This document shows, piece after piece, positions 1 to 8,663 of a stretch of 14,278 bases of DNA. The stretch spans positions 1 to 14,278 of the forward strand of contig CAMWXM010000050.1 of NCBI GenBank assembly GCA_947178195.1, given 5' to 3'. The stretch comes from an uncultured Ruminococcus sp. Lineage in GTDB: Bacteria; Bacillota; Clostridia; Oscillospirales; Ruminococcaceae. The notes beneath the pieces are model-generated. The model saw nothing but the letters and a program-made list of their open reading frames with translations, was not told the DNA's origin and did no database searches. Numbering within the stretch: the first letter of the stretch is position 1; each line of letters begins with the position of its first letter. The position numbers and the translations under genes are program-made.

Positions 1-2204
1 ACATCATAATGATATTTTTTATTTGATTCTATTTTTACAAGAAATTTAGAAAGTGCAATAATGTCCTTTAAATTTGTTTTGCCGTCACGATTTACATCAC
101 AGCGGTGATATTCGGTCGGACCTGTTATATCAGGAGTTTTGCCGTTAGGCTCAGTACCCCAAATAAGCGTATCGCCATCGTACATCGTAATATAAGGAGT
201 TTCAATCATTGCATCCTCTCCGCCCATTACAAGTCCATTTGCCGAATAGTCATTGCTTGCGTCCCACTTGACCTTATCGCCGTTTTCAGCATGATTAACT
301 TTAAGACTATCAGGAATACCTATTCTGAATTGAAGCTCTGAACGATGCTCTGACTGACCTGTAGGCATAACTACTCTGCCGTCGTTAAAGGTAATTTTAA
401 CATAATAAATATTACCTTCATATTGAATTGGGTCTGAAACAGAAGCAATACCTTCATCGCCCTCATGTTGGTCTGTACCTTTTTTTACAACAACATCTTC
501 AATAGAACAACCCTGCTCAACAAGTTCAGAAATATCAAAATAATAATTATACGAAAGATCCTCTATAACTCTTGCCGGCCATGCAGAATGATTCATTGCA
601 TATGCTTTAATCTCGGTATAACTGTCGCCTGCCTGGTTAAAAGACGCTTTAACAAGAAATTCCGGCCATTTAGGAGTTTCTGTAGGAGGGAAGTCGGCAA
701 GCGGTTCGCCGCCGTAATCATCTATCATAGCACAGAGTGCAGCAGTATAACCGGCATTGTAGTCGATTGCAACCTCAGTATGTTGATAAGAACTTATTTC
801 ATCATTAAACGTACCATCTTGACTTGGTCCTCCTTCAAGCGCACCGTAAAGAGTATGAGCATATTCTGTCTGCCACTGAGGGTCTTTAGCCGGATTTCCA
901 TCATCATCAACCTTACCAAGTTCGTTCCAATGGTCATTATATATACCGCTTGAAGTTCTGTGATGCCATGAATTAGGATTTTTATCTCCCATTCCAAGAA
1001 CATAACTCATTTTAAGGTTATTATCTCCAAAGGCATAATCCATCTGAGTTTTTGCCCAGTCATTATATTTTTTATTAAGAGAAGCGTTATCCTTAAACAA
1101 GGTATCAGACGCAAGCTTTGCTAAAAATGCCGTTGTTGTAGCGTGTCTAAGCGAACCCCACTGGAATAACCATGCAAGACCATCCGGCGTATATTCAATT
1201 TTCTTTCCATTATAGCCGTCTATCCAATAATCCAGATGATGAGCAACATGGTCTATCCATTCTTTTTTACCGGTATTCTGAGCGTAAAGCAGTATTGCTG
1301 CCTGCATAGAATCGTCCCAACAGTAACCCCATGTGAATTTTAATTCTGTCGACTGACTTTCTCTTCCCAGATCAGGAATATACGTTTCCGCTTTTTTAAG
1401 ATAATCCTGATCCTCAGTTGCTTTATAAAGCCAGTTTGCTGCTAAAAGAAGCTCGTCTGCATAATCGCACGCAGCACCATTCTGCTGAGTGTTATAAAAT
1501 TCTTTCTGCGTTCCTTGATCGTCGTTATTCTTTGTTTTATCTGCAAGCTTGAAAAGGTTCTTAGCATGTTCAAGATAGCTTTTGGCAAGAGTCGGATTTT
1601 CGTCCTTGAAAACGATATATCCTGCCGCCATTGACGCTGCCATCTGCGCAACAGTAGAAGTACAGGTGATTTCATCGTAAGGACGGGGGTCGGAACCACC
1701 CTTTAATAGAAATTTTCTCATATATACCTCTGCGCTGCCCCACCATACATGGTCAAATGCGCCGTCGCCGATAGTACCTATAACCTTATCCCCTTTATCA
1801 CAGCCAGCAACAAAATCAAGTCCCCATTGAAGATTTTTTAAGTACTTATCATACAAACCGGCTTTTTTTACTGCATCCTTGTACTCGATAAGACCCCATG
1901 CAAGAACCGTTGCCGTATAAGCGTTTGTAAGAGAAAACTTCAAATGATCTCCAGCATCAAACCAACCACCCGGAACAACGTCGTTTTCCATAGAGTCGTC
2001 TCTCCATGAAACCTCGTTCCAGTCAGGGAGTATGCCTGCCTGCTGAACCTCATAGAAAAACATGGATTTCTGTAAAGCTTCAGCATAGTTGTATTTGCTT
2101 GTTTCAGCAGCTGAAGCGACCGTATTTACAGCTAATGGCATTGCTGCCGTCATAGATGTAAGCGAGATAACAGCCGAAACTGCTGCTGCAATTAGCTTTT
2201 TCAT
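1..2204 (-). CDS. Cellulosomal GH9 cellulase with CBM3c and dockerin (3' end beyond window)
   Basis: This is a secreted family 9 glycoside hydrolase that hydrolyses cellulose beta-1,4 bonds by inversion. Of the protein, 734 codons are visible and the stop lies off the left edge. Residues 1-33 form a signal peptide (MKK start, hydrophobic core, ASA-A at the end). The GH9 module spans about 38-500. It has the GGWFDAGDH motif with catalytic-base aspartates D83 and D86, the HHR motif at 414-416, and the general acid E477 in TEVAIDYNAGY. A CBM3c module follows at about 510-683 (FTEIKA-like and SAWPAR-type motifs). GH9-CBM3c enzymes of this layout are typically processive endoglucanases. The C-terminus begins a dockerin: loop residues D703, N705, D707, N711 and D714 in DVNRDGKTNLKD. 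The second repeat is cut off. The ATG at 2204 has a GGAG 9 nt upstream and lies 27 nt after the preceding GH9 gene, so the two are probably cotranscribed. Confidence 0.95.
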   Translation of the reverse strand, partial: MKKLIAAAVSAVISLTSMTAAMPLAVNTVASAAETSKYNYAEALQKSMFFYEVQQAGILPDWNEVSWRDDSMENDVVPGGWFDAGDHLKFSLTNAYTATVLAWGLIEYKDAVKKAGLYDKYLKNLQWGLDFVAGCDKGDKVIGTIGDGAFDHVWWGSAEVYMRKFLLKGGSDPRPYDEITCTSTVAQMAASMAAGYIVFKDENPTLAKSYLEHAKNLFKLADKTKNNDDQGTQKEFYNTQQNGAACDYADELLLAANWLYKATEDQDYLKKAETYIPDLGRESQSTELKFTWGYCWDDSMQAAILLYAQNTGKKEWIDHVAHHLDYWIDGYNGKKIEYTPDGLAWLFQWGSLRHATTTAFLAKLASDTLFKDNASLNKKYNDWAKTQMDYAFGDNNLKMSYVLGMGDKNPNSWHHRTSSGIYNDHWNELGKVDDDGNPAKDPQWQTEYAHTLYGALEGGPSQDGTFNDEISSYQHTEVAIDYNAGYTAALCAMIDDYGGEPLADFPPTETPKWPEFLVKASFNQAGDSYTEIKAYAMNHSAWPARVIEDLSYNYYFDISELVEQGCSIEDVVVKKGTDQHEGDEGIASVSDPIQYEGNIYYVKITFNDGRVVMPTGQSEHRSELQFRIGIPDSLKVNHAENGDKVKWDASNDYSANGLVMGGEDAMIETPYITMYDGDTLIWGTEPNGKTPDITGPTEYHRCDVNRDGKTNLKDIIALSKFLVKIESNKKYHYD

Positions 2205-2231
2205 TAATTTTCACTCCGTTCCGAGAATATT

Positions 2232-4097
2232 TTATTTATTGTATATCAGATATCTTTTAAGTACGACAGCGTCAAATACATTTATCTTATTATCCTTATA
2301 TAAATCAAGGTTCAGATTTACATATTCTTTTCCGTCAATATAGTAATAGGTTGCCCAGACATATTCGCCTGTTGTTGTGTATGCTTCTCTTTGCTCGACC
2401 TGACATTTTTTAATAAGATATTTTTGAACAAGTACTAAATCAGCAACATTAATGCTACCGTTGTTATCTACATCATATGTAACTTTATCAGGTTCTGTTG
2501 TCGGCTCTGTAGTAATAGGTTCTGTTGAAGGTTCTGTTGTAGGTTCAGTTGTCGGCTGCGGTGGAGTAACATTGCCGTCACCAAATTTATAGTTTTCATC
2601 AATTTCAGGTGCTGCTGCAATTACGCTGTCAAGAGCTGATGCATCTCCGCCGTAGAGGTCTACAAGTCCTGCGCATGCAAGAGCAAAGCTGCCATTATAA
2701 TCGAGAGCAGGTTCTGTAAATTGATATCGCTCTGAATTATCTTCATAATTTCCACTTGAATCCGGTCCGCCTACTAATGTGCCGTAAGGCGTGTATTTTA
2801 AGGTACTGTTATCCGGATTTGCTGCACGATGATGAATTCTGACAGGCCATTTATCTCCATATCCTAATAAGAAACTCATACCAAACGAATTATTACCAAG
2901 AATGTAATCCATCTGATATTTAGCGCCCTTTGCATAGTTAGAATTAGCATCGCCTTTTGCAAGAGCGATAGACATCATCTGTAATGAGCAATTATAACGT
3001 GAAGCTCCCCAGCCATTTGCATTATATTTATCTGTTGGGCATCCACCTTGATTGTTAAGCTCGAATTTCATTTCATTTTCATAGGTGCTTGTATCATATC
3101 CGCATTCTGCAAGAAGTGTTGCATATCCGCACCAAGCTTTATCCCATGTATACATATAATAATCATAAATTCCGCCGGTGTATTGACCGTTTCCGATACA
3201 CTTATATGTCGGATTATATGATGAAGGCAATGTACCGCCATTATTTGCAATAGCGCACCACAGCTCTGCAAAAGCTATTTCATCATCTGCACTATTTGAA
3301 TTTTGATACATGCTGCCATAACCGTCTGATGCTGGCTTTGGATATTTTTTGGCAAATGCTTCAAGTGCATTTGCATATTTCAAACATTCTTTAGCATAAT
3401 CAGGATTAGAATCCTTAAAAACGATAGACGTAGCAGCAAGACATGATGACATATAACCAGCCGTACAGCCATCAGGATGTGACGAATCTGCCCAATAAGT
3501 ATTACGAGTCATTTTTTGCGTTTCCGGAGGAGTCCATTCGCCATGATCTGCTCCTTCATCGCCTACCAGATAGCAAAATGCCAAAACATCATTTCCGTCA
3601 AGATAAGTTACCTTCATAAGATAATCTGCGTTTTTCTTGAGGATATGTTTAAGATGATCTGTAGATTTTGATGAATCATAAGCATTAGGGTGAGAATAAT
3701 ATGACCATGCAAGACTTGTCATTGCAAAACCCATAGTTTTATTAAATTTTATGTGGTCTCCTGCATCATGATAACCGCCTGATACATCAACAGTATTTTT
3801 ACCTCCGTTTTGTGCCATTATTGCGCTTTTAGATGCCGCAGATAGTCCGGTTGCATTATCTAATGACGCTTCTGCGTCATATGTATGACAATTGCCTCTC
3901 CATGTAAGGCAGTTATCGTCAACCTCAGTACCACACTCATTAGCGTCAAAGAAATAAAGCGACATTGCAAGAGCTTCGGCATAGTTGGCGTCTCCTGCCG
4001 CCGTTACCGGAGTAAACAAGTTTCCGACTGTACATGTTGCAATAGTTGCCGCACTAACAACTGCTGCTAAACCTTTTTTCAAGGATTTAAATTTCAT
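2232..4097 (-). CDS. Secreted GH9 cellulase with TTEP linker and atypical dockerin
   Basis: This is a 621-aa cellulosomal endoglucanase-type family 9 glycoside hydrolase. The signal peptide covers about residues 1-35 (MKFKSLKKG, hydrophobic stretch, VTAAG). The catalytic module spans about 38-490. It has GGYHDAGDH with D111 and D114 as base residues, an IHHR motif near 421-424, and the acid E462 in FTEPALDYNGS. An insert of about 50 residues rich in Cys, Asn and Asp precedes the first motif. No CBM or Ig-like domain is visible. A Pro-Thr-Glu linker (about 512-537) leads to a C-terminal dockerin. Its two repeats start at D542 and D598 and are separated by an unusually long segment. An ATG at 4115 is in frame, but it lies on top of the ribosome binding site, so 4097 is the real start. 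It is the first gene of a two-gene cellulase operon. Confidence 0.95.
   Translation of the reverse strand: MKFKSLKKGLAAVVSAATIATCTVGNLFTPVTAAGDANYAEALAMSLYFFDANECGTEVDDNCLTWRGNCHTYDAEASLDNATGLSAASKSAIMAQNGGKNTVDVSGGYHDAGDHIKFNKTMGFAMTSLAWSYYSHPNAYDSSKSTDHLKHILKKNADYLMKVTYLDGNDVLAFCYLVGDEGADHGEWTPPETQKMTRNTYWADSSHPDGCTAGYMSSCLAATSIVFKDSNPDYAKECLKYANALEAFAKKYPKPASDGYGSMYQNSNSADDEIAFAELWCAIANNGGTLPSSYNPTYKCIGNGQYTGGIYDYYMYTWDKAWCGYATLLAECGYDTSTYENEMKFELNNQGGCPTDKYNANGWGASRYNCSLQMMSIALAKGDANSNYAKGAKYQMDYILGNNSFGMSFLLGYGDKWPVRIHHRAANPDNSTLKYTPYGTLVGGPDSSGNYEDNSERYQFTEPALDYNGSFALACAGLVDLYGGDASALDSVIAAAPEIDENYKFGDGNVTPPQPTTEPTTEPSTEPITTEPTTEPDKVTYDVDNNGSINVADLVLVQKYLIKKCQVEQREAYTTTGEYVWATYYYIDGKEYVNLNLDLYKDNKINVFDAVVLKRYLIYNK
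2490..2564 (-). repeat. TTEP linker repeat within GH9 gene
   Basis: This in-frame low-complexity DNA encodes four to five units of the type TTEP/STEP, forming a flexible Pro-Thr-Glu linker between the GH9 catalytic module and the dockerin. Linkers of this composition are common in ruminococcal extracellular glycosidases. The units are imperfect at the DNA level (gttctgttg, gctctgtag and similar), so codon drift has occurred since duplication. Confidence 0.85.
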
Positions 4098-4108
4098 AAT
4101 TAAATCAA

Positions 4109-4113
4109 CCTCC
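4109..4113 (-). promoter_or_regulatory. Ribosome binding site deciding the GH9 start
   Basis: A GGAGG lies 11 nt before the ATG at 4097. The upstream in-frame ATG at 4115 immediately precedes this motif (ATGGAGG), so it cannot use it. This supports the shorter protein that begins at MKFKSLKK. Confidence 0.85.
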
Positions 4114-4159
4114 AATTAATAAAATTCGGGACTTGCCCTTAATTTGAAATTCGTACAAT

Positions 4160-4165
4160 ATTATA
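4160..4165 (-). promoter_or_regulatory. Possible -10 box (TATAAT) upstream of the GH9 operon
   Basis: A perfect TATAAT on the minus strand lies 62 nt before the GH9 start, in the 196-nt gap after the MATE gene. No convincing -35 element sits 16-18 nt upstream, and the region is very AT-rich, so chance is a real possibility. Confidence 0.25.
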
Positions 4166-4293
4166 TATTTTTATTCTATCATATTTTTACCGTAAACTTC
4201 AATAATTTTTTATTTTTTGTGTAAAAATTCCACATTATGCACAAAATATAAAGAACAATTTAGTACATATTACCTCGTAAAATAAGCAGGAAA

Positions 4294-5649
4294 TTAATTG
4301 ACATTATTTCTCGTCAGATCTTTAAGCCATTTATACTTTTTATAATGTATATAAACTGCCGGAAGCTTGATTATTTCATCAATATTCATAAGTATATAAA
4401 CGACAGCCACCGGCAATTTAAACACGAAAGCCGAAAGCAGTCCTATAGGAACTACCACCACCCACATTGTTATAATATCGCAGATAAGTCCGAATTTTGA
4501 GTCGCCTCCTGCGCAGAAAATACCGGCAATGGTAGCGGTATTCATAGATTTACCCACAACATAATACGAGCATACTATAAGCATTATCTGAAGATAATGT
4601 GCGGCGTTAGGGGTAAGGTTAGCAAAATTAACTATTACGGGACTTAAAGCTAAAATAAGTCCCCCTGAAATAAGTCCCACCACAAGAGCAGTCTTACAGG
4701 TTTTTGAACCGTATTTCTTTGCTGTTTCAAGCTTGCCCTGACCCAGCTGATTGCCGACTATTATACCTCCTGCACTGGCTGTTCCCAGACAAAAGCATAT
4801 GATAAGATTTTTTGCTATATTTGCAATTGAATTTGCTGCAATAGCGTCACTTCCGAGCCTTCCCATAATAACCGAAAACATTGCAAAGCCACAGCCCCAC
4901 GCAAGTTCGTTGCCCAGAATAGGAGCGGTATATTTGCAGTAATCCTTAAAAAGTATTTTGTCATTTCCCAGAAGATATTTACGGCGTATTTTTATACTGT
5001 CTTTTTTGGAAAGCTCAATAAGCGTCCATATAAGCTCCACGATTCTTGAAATAAGTGTTGCCAGAGCCGCACCGGAAATTTCCATTTTTGGAAAAAAGCC
5101 TACACCAAAAATCAGAAGCCAATTTAAAATAATATTCAGTATCATTGAAGTGGAGCTTATAATTGCACTTTTTGAAGCTTTTCCGCAGTTTTTCATAATG
5201 CACAGATAAACCTGAGAAATTCCCATTAAAAGATATGAAAGTCCCATAACTCTAAGGTATTCAGCGCCCATGCCCACAAGCTTATTTTCATTTGTGAATA
5301 TCCGTATAAGCAACTCAGGAGTGGCTATGGCGAAAAAGCTGAATATTGCTCCCACGCTTACTGAAAATTTTAAAACTATGCAGAGAATTTTTTCAACAGA
5401 ATCCAAATCGCCTTTTCCATAATACTGAGCCGCAAAAATATTTGCGCCTCCGGTCAATGCAAAATAAAATAAAGTATAAACAAACATGATCTGTCCTGCC
5501 TGCGATACTGCCGACAATGCGTCCTGAGAGATAAGTCCCAGCATCAGAGCGTCGGAGGCGCTTACAAGAGCAATCATAAACTGCTGAAATGCGATCGGTA
5601 TAACAAGAGATATTAATTTTTTAAAATACTGCTTGTTTTCTTTATTCAA
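4294..5649 (-). CDS. MATE-family multidrug/cation exporter
   Basis: This is a 451-aa polytopic membrane protein of the MATE (NorM/DinF-like) family, which exports organic cations or drugs using a Na+ or H+ gradient. The 12 hydrophobic segments fall in two related halves. The first half contains AAQYYGKGD (about residues 73-81) and the second half the matching VGNQLGQGKLETAKKYG. These are the family's repeated Q-x-x-G-x-G loop motifs. Length is normal for the family. The start is TTG at 5649, 8 nt after GGAGG. The frame is closed just upstream by TGA, and the only nearby ATG (5656) is out of frame. The gene lies 92 nt downstream of secA behind a hairpin and upstream of the cellulase operon. 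The substrate cannot be told from sequence. Nothing links it functionally to either neighbour. Confidence 0.9.
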   Translation of the reverse strand: MNKENKQYFKKLISLVIPIAFQQFMIALVSASDALMLGLISQDALSAVSQAGQIMFVYTLFYFALTGGANIFAAQYYGKGDLDSVEKILCIVLKFSVSVGAIFSFFAIATPELLIRIFTNENKLVGMGAEYLRVMGLSYLLMGISQVYLCIMKNCGKASKSAIISSTSMILNIILNWLLIFGVGFFPKMEISGAALATLISRIVELIWTLIELSKKDSIKIRRKYLLGNDKILFKDYCKYTAPILGNELAWGCGFAMFSVIMGRLGSDAIAANSIANIAKNLIICFCLGTASAGGIIVGNQLGQGKLETAKKYGSKTCKTALVVGLISGGLILALSPVIVNFANLTPNAAHYLQIMLIVCSYYVVGKSMNTATIAGIFCAGGDSKFGLICDIITMWVVVVPIGLLSAFVFKLPVAVVYILMNIDEIIKLPAVYIHYKKYKWLKDLTRNNVN

Positions 5650-5657
5650 TTTTCATT

Positions 5658-5662
5658 CCTCC
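5658..5662 (-). promoter_or_regulatory. Ribosome binding site selecting a TTG start (MATE gene)
   Basis: A GGAGG ends 8 nt before the TTG at 5649. The ATG at 5656 is only 1 nt from it and opens a four-codon frame (ATG AAA ATT GAA TAA), so TTG is the usable start. Confidence 0.8.
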
Positions 5663-5706
5663 ATTTTTTATTTTTTGCAGTGTTGCCTTAATTAGCTATA
5701 CCGACT

Positions 5707-5737
5707 AAACCCGCTTCTGAATACCAAAAGCGGGTTT
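5707..5737 (-). terminator. Hairpin after secA, probable terminator
   Basis: A perfect 10-bp inverted repeat (aaacccgctt at 5707-5716 and aagcgggttt at 5728-5737) with an 11-nt loop begins 4 nt after the secA stop codon. Its position fits a transcription end. The T-run after the stem is short on the minus strand (only the TTT of the stem itself), so termination may be incomplete and allow readthrough into the MATE gene. Confidence 0.6.
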
Positions 5738-5741
5738 ATAT

Positions 5742-8471
5742 TTATTGTTTTTTCAGTGCGCAGCACTTTTTATATTTAAGACCTGAACCGCATGGACACG
5801 GATCGTTATCATCAGGCTTTTTCTTTGTCATTCTTATACTTCCGGCATTTGGTGCGTCAGGTTTTGCGACTTGTTCACGTTTTATCGGAGCGGCATTTTT
5901 CTGGATTCTTACTGTAAGAAGCATTCTTATAGTATCCTCACGAATGGTTTCAACCATTGCGTCAAACATTTCAAAGCCTTCGTATCTGTATTCAACAACA
6001 GGATTTTTTTGACCGAACGCTCTCAGGGTTATGCCTTTTTTAAGCTCTGCCATATCGTCAATATGGTTCATCCATTTGGTATCGACAACCTTGAGCAGAA
6101 ATACTCTTTCAAGCTCACGGAGCATCTGTCCGCCAAATTCTTCTTCCTTTGCTGCGTATATGGTCTTCATACGATCTTCTATAGTCTGAGCAATGGATTC
6201 TCTTGTGACGTCTTCAAGCTGGTCTTCATCATAATCCAAGTCTTCGTCCTGGAGTACCCAGCCCATAAAGTGATCTTTAAGACCGATAATATTCCATGTT
6301 TCTTTATCTACTTCATCGCTGATGTAATTATTTGTGGTCTCGACTGCAAGTTCATGCATCATATTCAGGATATACTCGTGAAGGTCTTCACCGTCCAGTA
6401 CCTGTGAACGCTGTGTGTAGATGATCTCACGCTGTTTATTAAGCACGTCGTCGTAGTTCAACACGGATTTTCTGGTAGCAAAGTTTCTTCCCTCGACCTT
6501 TTTCTGGGAGGATTCGATAATTCGTGTAAGCATCTTGCTTTCGATAGGCATATCCTCGTCCACATTAAGAGAATTCATCATATTTTCCAGTCTGTCTCCG
6601 GCAAAAATACGCATAAGATCGTCCTCAACAGAAAGGAAGAAACGGCTTTCTCCTTCGTCTCCCTGACGCCCTGAACGTCCTCTGAGCTGATTGTCTATAC
6701 GTCTTGATTCGTGACGCTCTGTTCCCAGAATATACAGACCACCTGCCGCTTTAACGTCCTTTGCTTTTTCTTTGACCTCTGCGTTGAATTTATCATATAA
6801 TTCTTTATATACGGCTCTTGCGGCAAGGACTTCTTCATTGTCCGTATCTGCAAAGCCTACTGCTTCATTGATAATATCTTCTTCATATCCCTTTTTACGC
6901 ATCTCAGCTTTGGCAAGAAATTCGGCGTTTCCGCCCAGCATTATATCCGTTCCTCGTCCTGCCATATTTGTAGCTATGGTCACTGCGCCCAGCTTACCTG
7001 CCTGAGCTACTATCTCAGCTTCTCTTGCATGCTGCTTTGCGTTAAGAACCTCGTGCTTTATGCCTTTTCTTTTGAGCATAGCCGAAAGAAGTTCGGATTT
7101 TTCAATGGAAACAGTACCCACCAGCACCGGCTGTCCCTTCTGGTGACATGCTGCTATCTGCTCGATTATGGCCTTATATTTGCCGGCTTCCGAACGGTAT
7201 ACCTGATCCTGCTGGTCAATACGGATAACCGGTCTGTTTGTAGGAATAGCGATAACGTCCAGCTTGTAAATTTCTCTGAATTCGTCCTCTTCCGTCATAG
7301 CGGTACCGGTCATACCCGACAGCTTTTTATAAAGACGGAAATAATTCTGGAATGTTATCGTTGCCAGCGTTTTTGATTCATTAGCTATCTTAACGCCTTC
7401 TTTAGCCTCTATCGCCTGATGGAGTCCGTCATTAAAACGACGTCCCAGCATAAGACGTCCGGTAAACTCATCAACAATGATAACTTCTCCGTCCTTTACC
7501 ACATAGTCTATGTCGCAGTGCATAACTCCATGTGCTTTCAGCGCCTGGTTGATATGGTGAAGCAGGGTCATATTTTCCGGATCCATAAGGTTGTCCACAG
7601 CAAAATATTTCTCAGCTTTTTTTACACCGCATCGTGTGATGGTTGCAGTTTTAGCCTTTTCATCTATAATATAGTCAATATTTTCGTTTATTTCGTCCTG
7701 ATCCTGCTTATCGTCCATTTCAACGACTGTAGTGGAAACAAGACTTCTTGCAAATTTATCGGCAATATCATAAAGCTCAGTCGATTTATCGCCTCTGCCG
7801 GAAATAATAAGAGGAGTTCTCGCTTCGTCTATAAGAATGGAATCCACCTCGTCAACGATCGCAAAATTAGGCTTTCTCTGGACTCTGTCCTTGGCATAGA
7901 TTACCATATTGTCACGTAGATAGTCAAATCCCAGTTCGTTATTTGTAGCATAGGTAACATCGCAGTTGTATGCCTCACGGCGTTCTTCATTTGTAAGTCC
8001 GTGGAGAATACAGCCGACGGTAAGTCCTAAAAATCTCAGTACTTTTCCCATTTCATCAGATTGAGTTTTAGCAAGATAGTCGTTTACCGTTACTACATGA
8101 ACGCCTTTTCCTGAAAGTGCGTTAAGATATGAAGCAACACAGGCAACAAGAGTTTTACCTTCACCTGTTTTCATTTCGGCAATACGTCCCTGATGAAGAA
8201 CAATAGCGCCGATTATCTGGACTGGGAACGGCTTTTTTCCAAGAACTCTGTGAGCTCCTTCACGAACGGTAGCAAGCGCTTCCGGAAGAATCATGTCCAG
8301 AGTTTCGCCGGTTTCAAGTCTGTCTTTGAATTTCTGAGTCTGAGATTTCAACTCGGCGTCAGACATTGCTCCGTAGCTTTCTTCAAGAGCCAGAACGCTT
8401 TCTTTTATTGGTTCGATTCTCGCAAGCTCCTTTGTGCTGTAAGAGCCGAAAATTTTTCCGAAAATACCCAT
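5742..8471 (-). CDS. secA: Preprotein translocase ATPase SecA
   Basis: SecA is the peripheral ATPase that drives unfolded preproteins through SecYEG. This 909-aa copy is complete. It has Walker A MKTGEGKT at 100-107 and Walker B with the DEVD box at 207-210, followed by the IDEARTPLIISG stretch. The preprotein cross-linking region lies around 225-370. The second RecA-like domain carries TNMAGRGTDI and GRSGRQGD motifs. The helical scaffold/wing region follows, and a C-terminal zinc motif C-x-C-x8-C-C uses C892, C894, C903 and C904, which usually binds SecB or lipids. The length is slightly above the roughly 840 aa of Bacillus SecA. The ATG at 8471 has a weak AAGGCGG site 9 nt upstream. A housekeeping promoter lies just upstream and a hairpin follows the stop. 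It would export both cellulases of this window. The gene is divergent from the flagellar operon. Confidence 0.98.
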   Translation of the reverse strand: MGIFGKIFGSYSTKELARIEPIKESVLALEESYGAMSDAELKSQTQKFKDRLETGETLDMILPEALATVREGAHRVLGKKPFPVQIIGAIVLHQGRIAEMKTGEGKTLVACVASYLNALSGKGVHVVTVNDYLAKTQSDEMGKVLRFLGLTVGCILHGLTNEERREAYNCDVTYATNNELGFDYLRDNMVIYAKDRVQRKPNFAIVDEVDSILIDEARTPLIISGRGDKSTELYDIADKFARSLVSTTVVEMDDKQDQDEINENIDYIIDEKAKTATITRCGVKKAEKYFAVDNLMDPENMTLLHHINQALKAHGVMHCDIDYVVKDGEVIIVDEFTGRLMLGRRFNDGLHQAIEAKEGVKIANESKTLATITFQNYFRLYKKLSGMTGTAMTEEDEFREIYKLDVIAIPTNRPVIRIDQQDQVYRSEAGKYKAIIEQIAACHQKGQPVLVGTVSIEKSELLSAMLKRKGIKHEVLNAKQHAREAEIVAQAGKLGAVTIATNMAGRGTDIMLGGNAEFLAKAEMRKKGYEEDIINEAVGFADTDNEEVLAARAVYKELYDKFNAEVKEKAKDVKAAGGLYILGTERHESRRIDNQLRGRSGRQGDEGESRFFLSVEDDLMRIFAGDRLENMMNSLNVDEDMPIESKMLTRIIESSQKKVEGRNFATRKSVLNYDDVLNKQREIIYTQRSQVLDGEDLHEYILNMMHELAVETTNNYISDEVDKETWNIIGLKDHFMGWVLQDEDLDYDEDQLEDVTRESIAQTIEDRMKTIYAAKEEEFGGQMLRELERVFLLKVVDTKWMNHIDDMAELKKGITLRAFGQKNPVVEYRYEGFEMFDAMVETIREDTIRMLLTVRIQKNAAPIKREQVAKPDAPNAGSIRMTKKKPDDNDPCPCGSGLKYKKCCALKKQ

Positions 8472-8513
8472 TGATAAAATCCGCCTTTTCTTTATTAATA
8501 ACTTATAGTTACT

Positions 8514-8542
8514 ATTTTATAACAAATCGGCGTTTTTGTCAA
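8514..8542 (-). promoter_or_regulatory. Sigma-A promoter of secA
   Basis: On the minus strand a perfect -35 TTGACA (8537-8542) is followed by 17 nt and a -10 TAAAAT (8514-8519, five of six matches). Transcription would start near 8507, leaving a leader of roughly 35 nt before the secA ATG at 8471. Confidence 0.8.
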
Positions 8543-8663
8543 TAGAAAATCGTTAAAATAAATTAAGAACTTGTGTTTACAGAACTTTCACATGTCTTTT
8601 CAGCACATTTTCCCGGTATCGCAGAATAGGCAAAAAAATTTTAAAAAAGTTAATTTCAGCTAT

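Noticed and set aside
465..953. 162-aa plus-strand open frame
   Set aside because: It lies antisense to the GH9-CBM3c gene, whose protein is clearly real. The product is rich in Ile, Cys and Arg with no family features and has no ribosome binding site.
5871..6407. 178-aa plus-strand open frame inside secA
   Set aside because: Antisense shadow of a fully conserved SecA. The composition is odd (many Phe, His, Cys) and there is no plausible start signal.
7419..7919. 166-aa plus-strand open frame inside secA
   Set aside because: Antisense shadow of the SecA nucleotide-binding and cross-linking regions. No start signal and no recognisable domain.
8536..8564. Plus-strand TTGTCA - 17 nt - TAAATT as a second, housekeeping promoter for flgM
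   Set aside because: The -10 matches only four of six bases and the -35 is mostly the mirror of the strong secA -35 box (TTGACA on the other strand). It is possible but not supported well enough to annotate.
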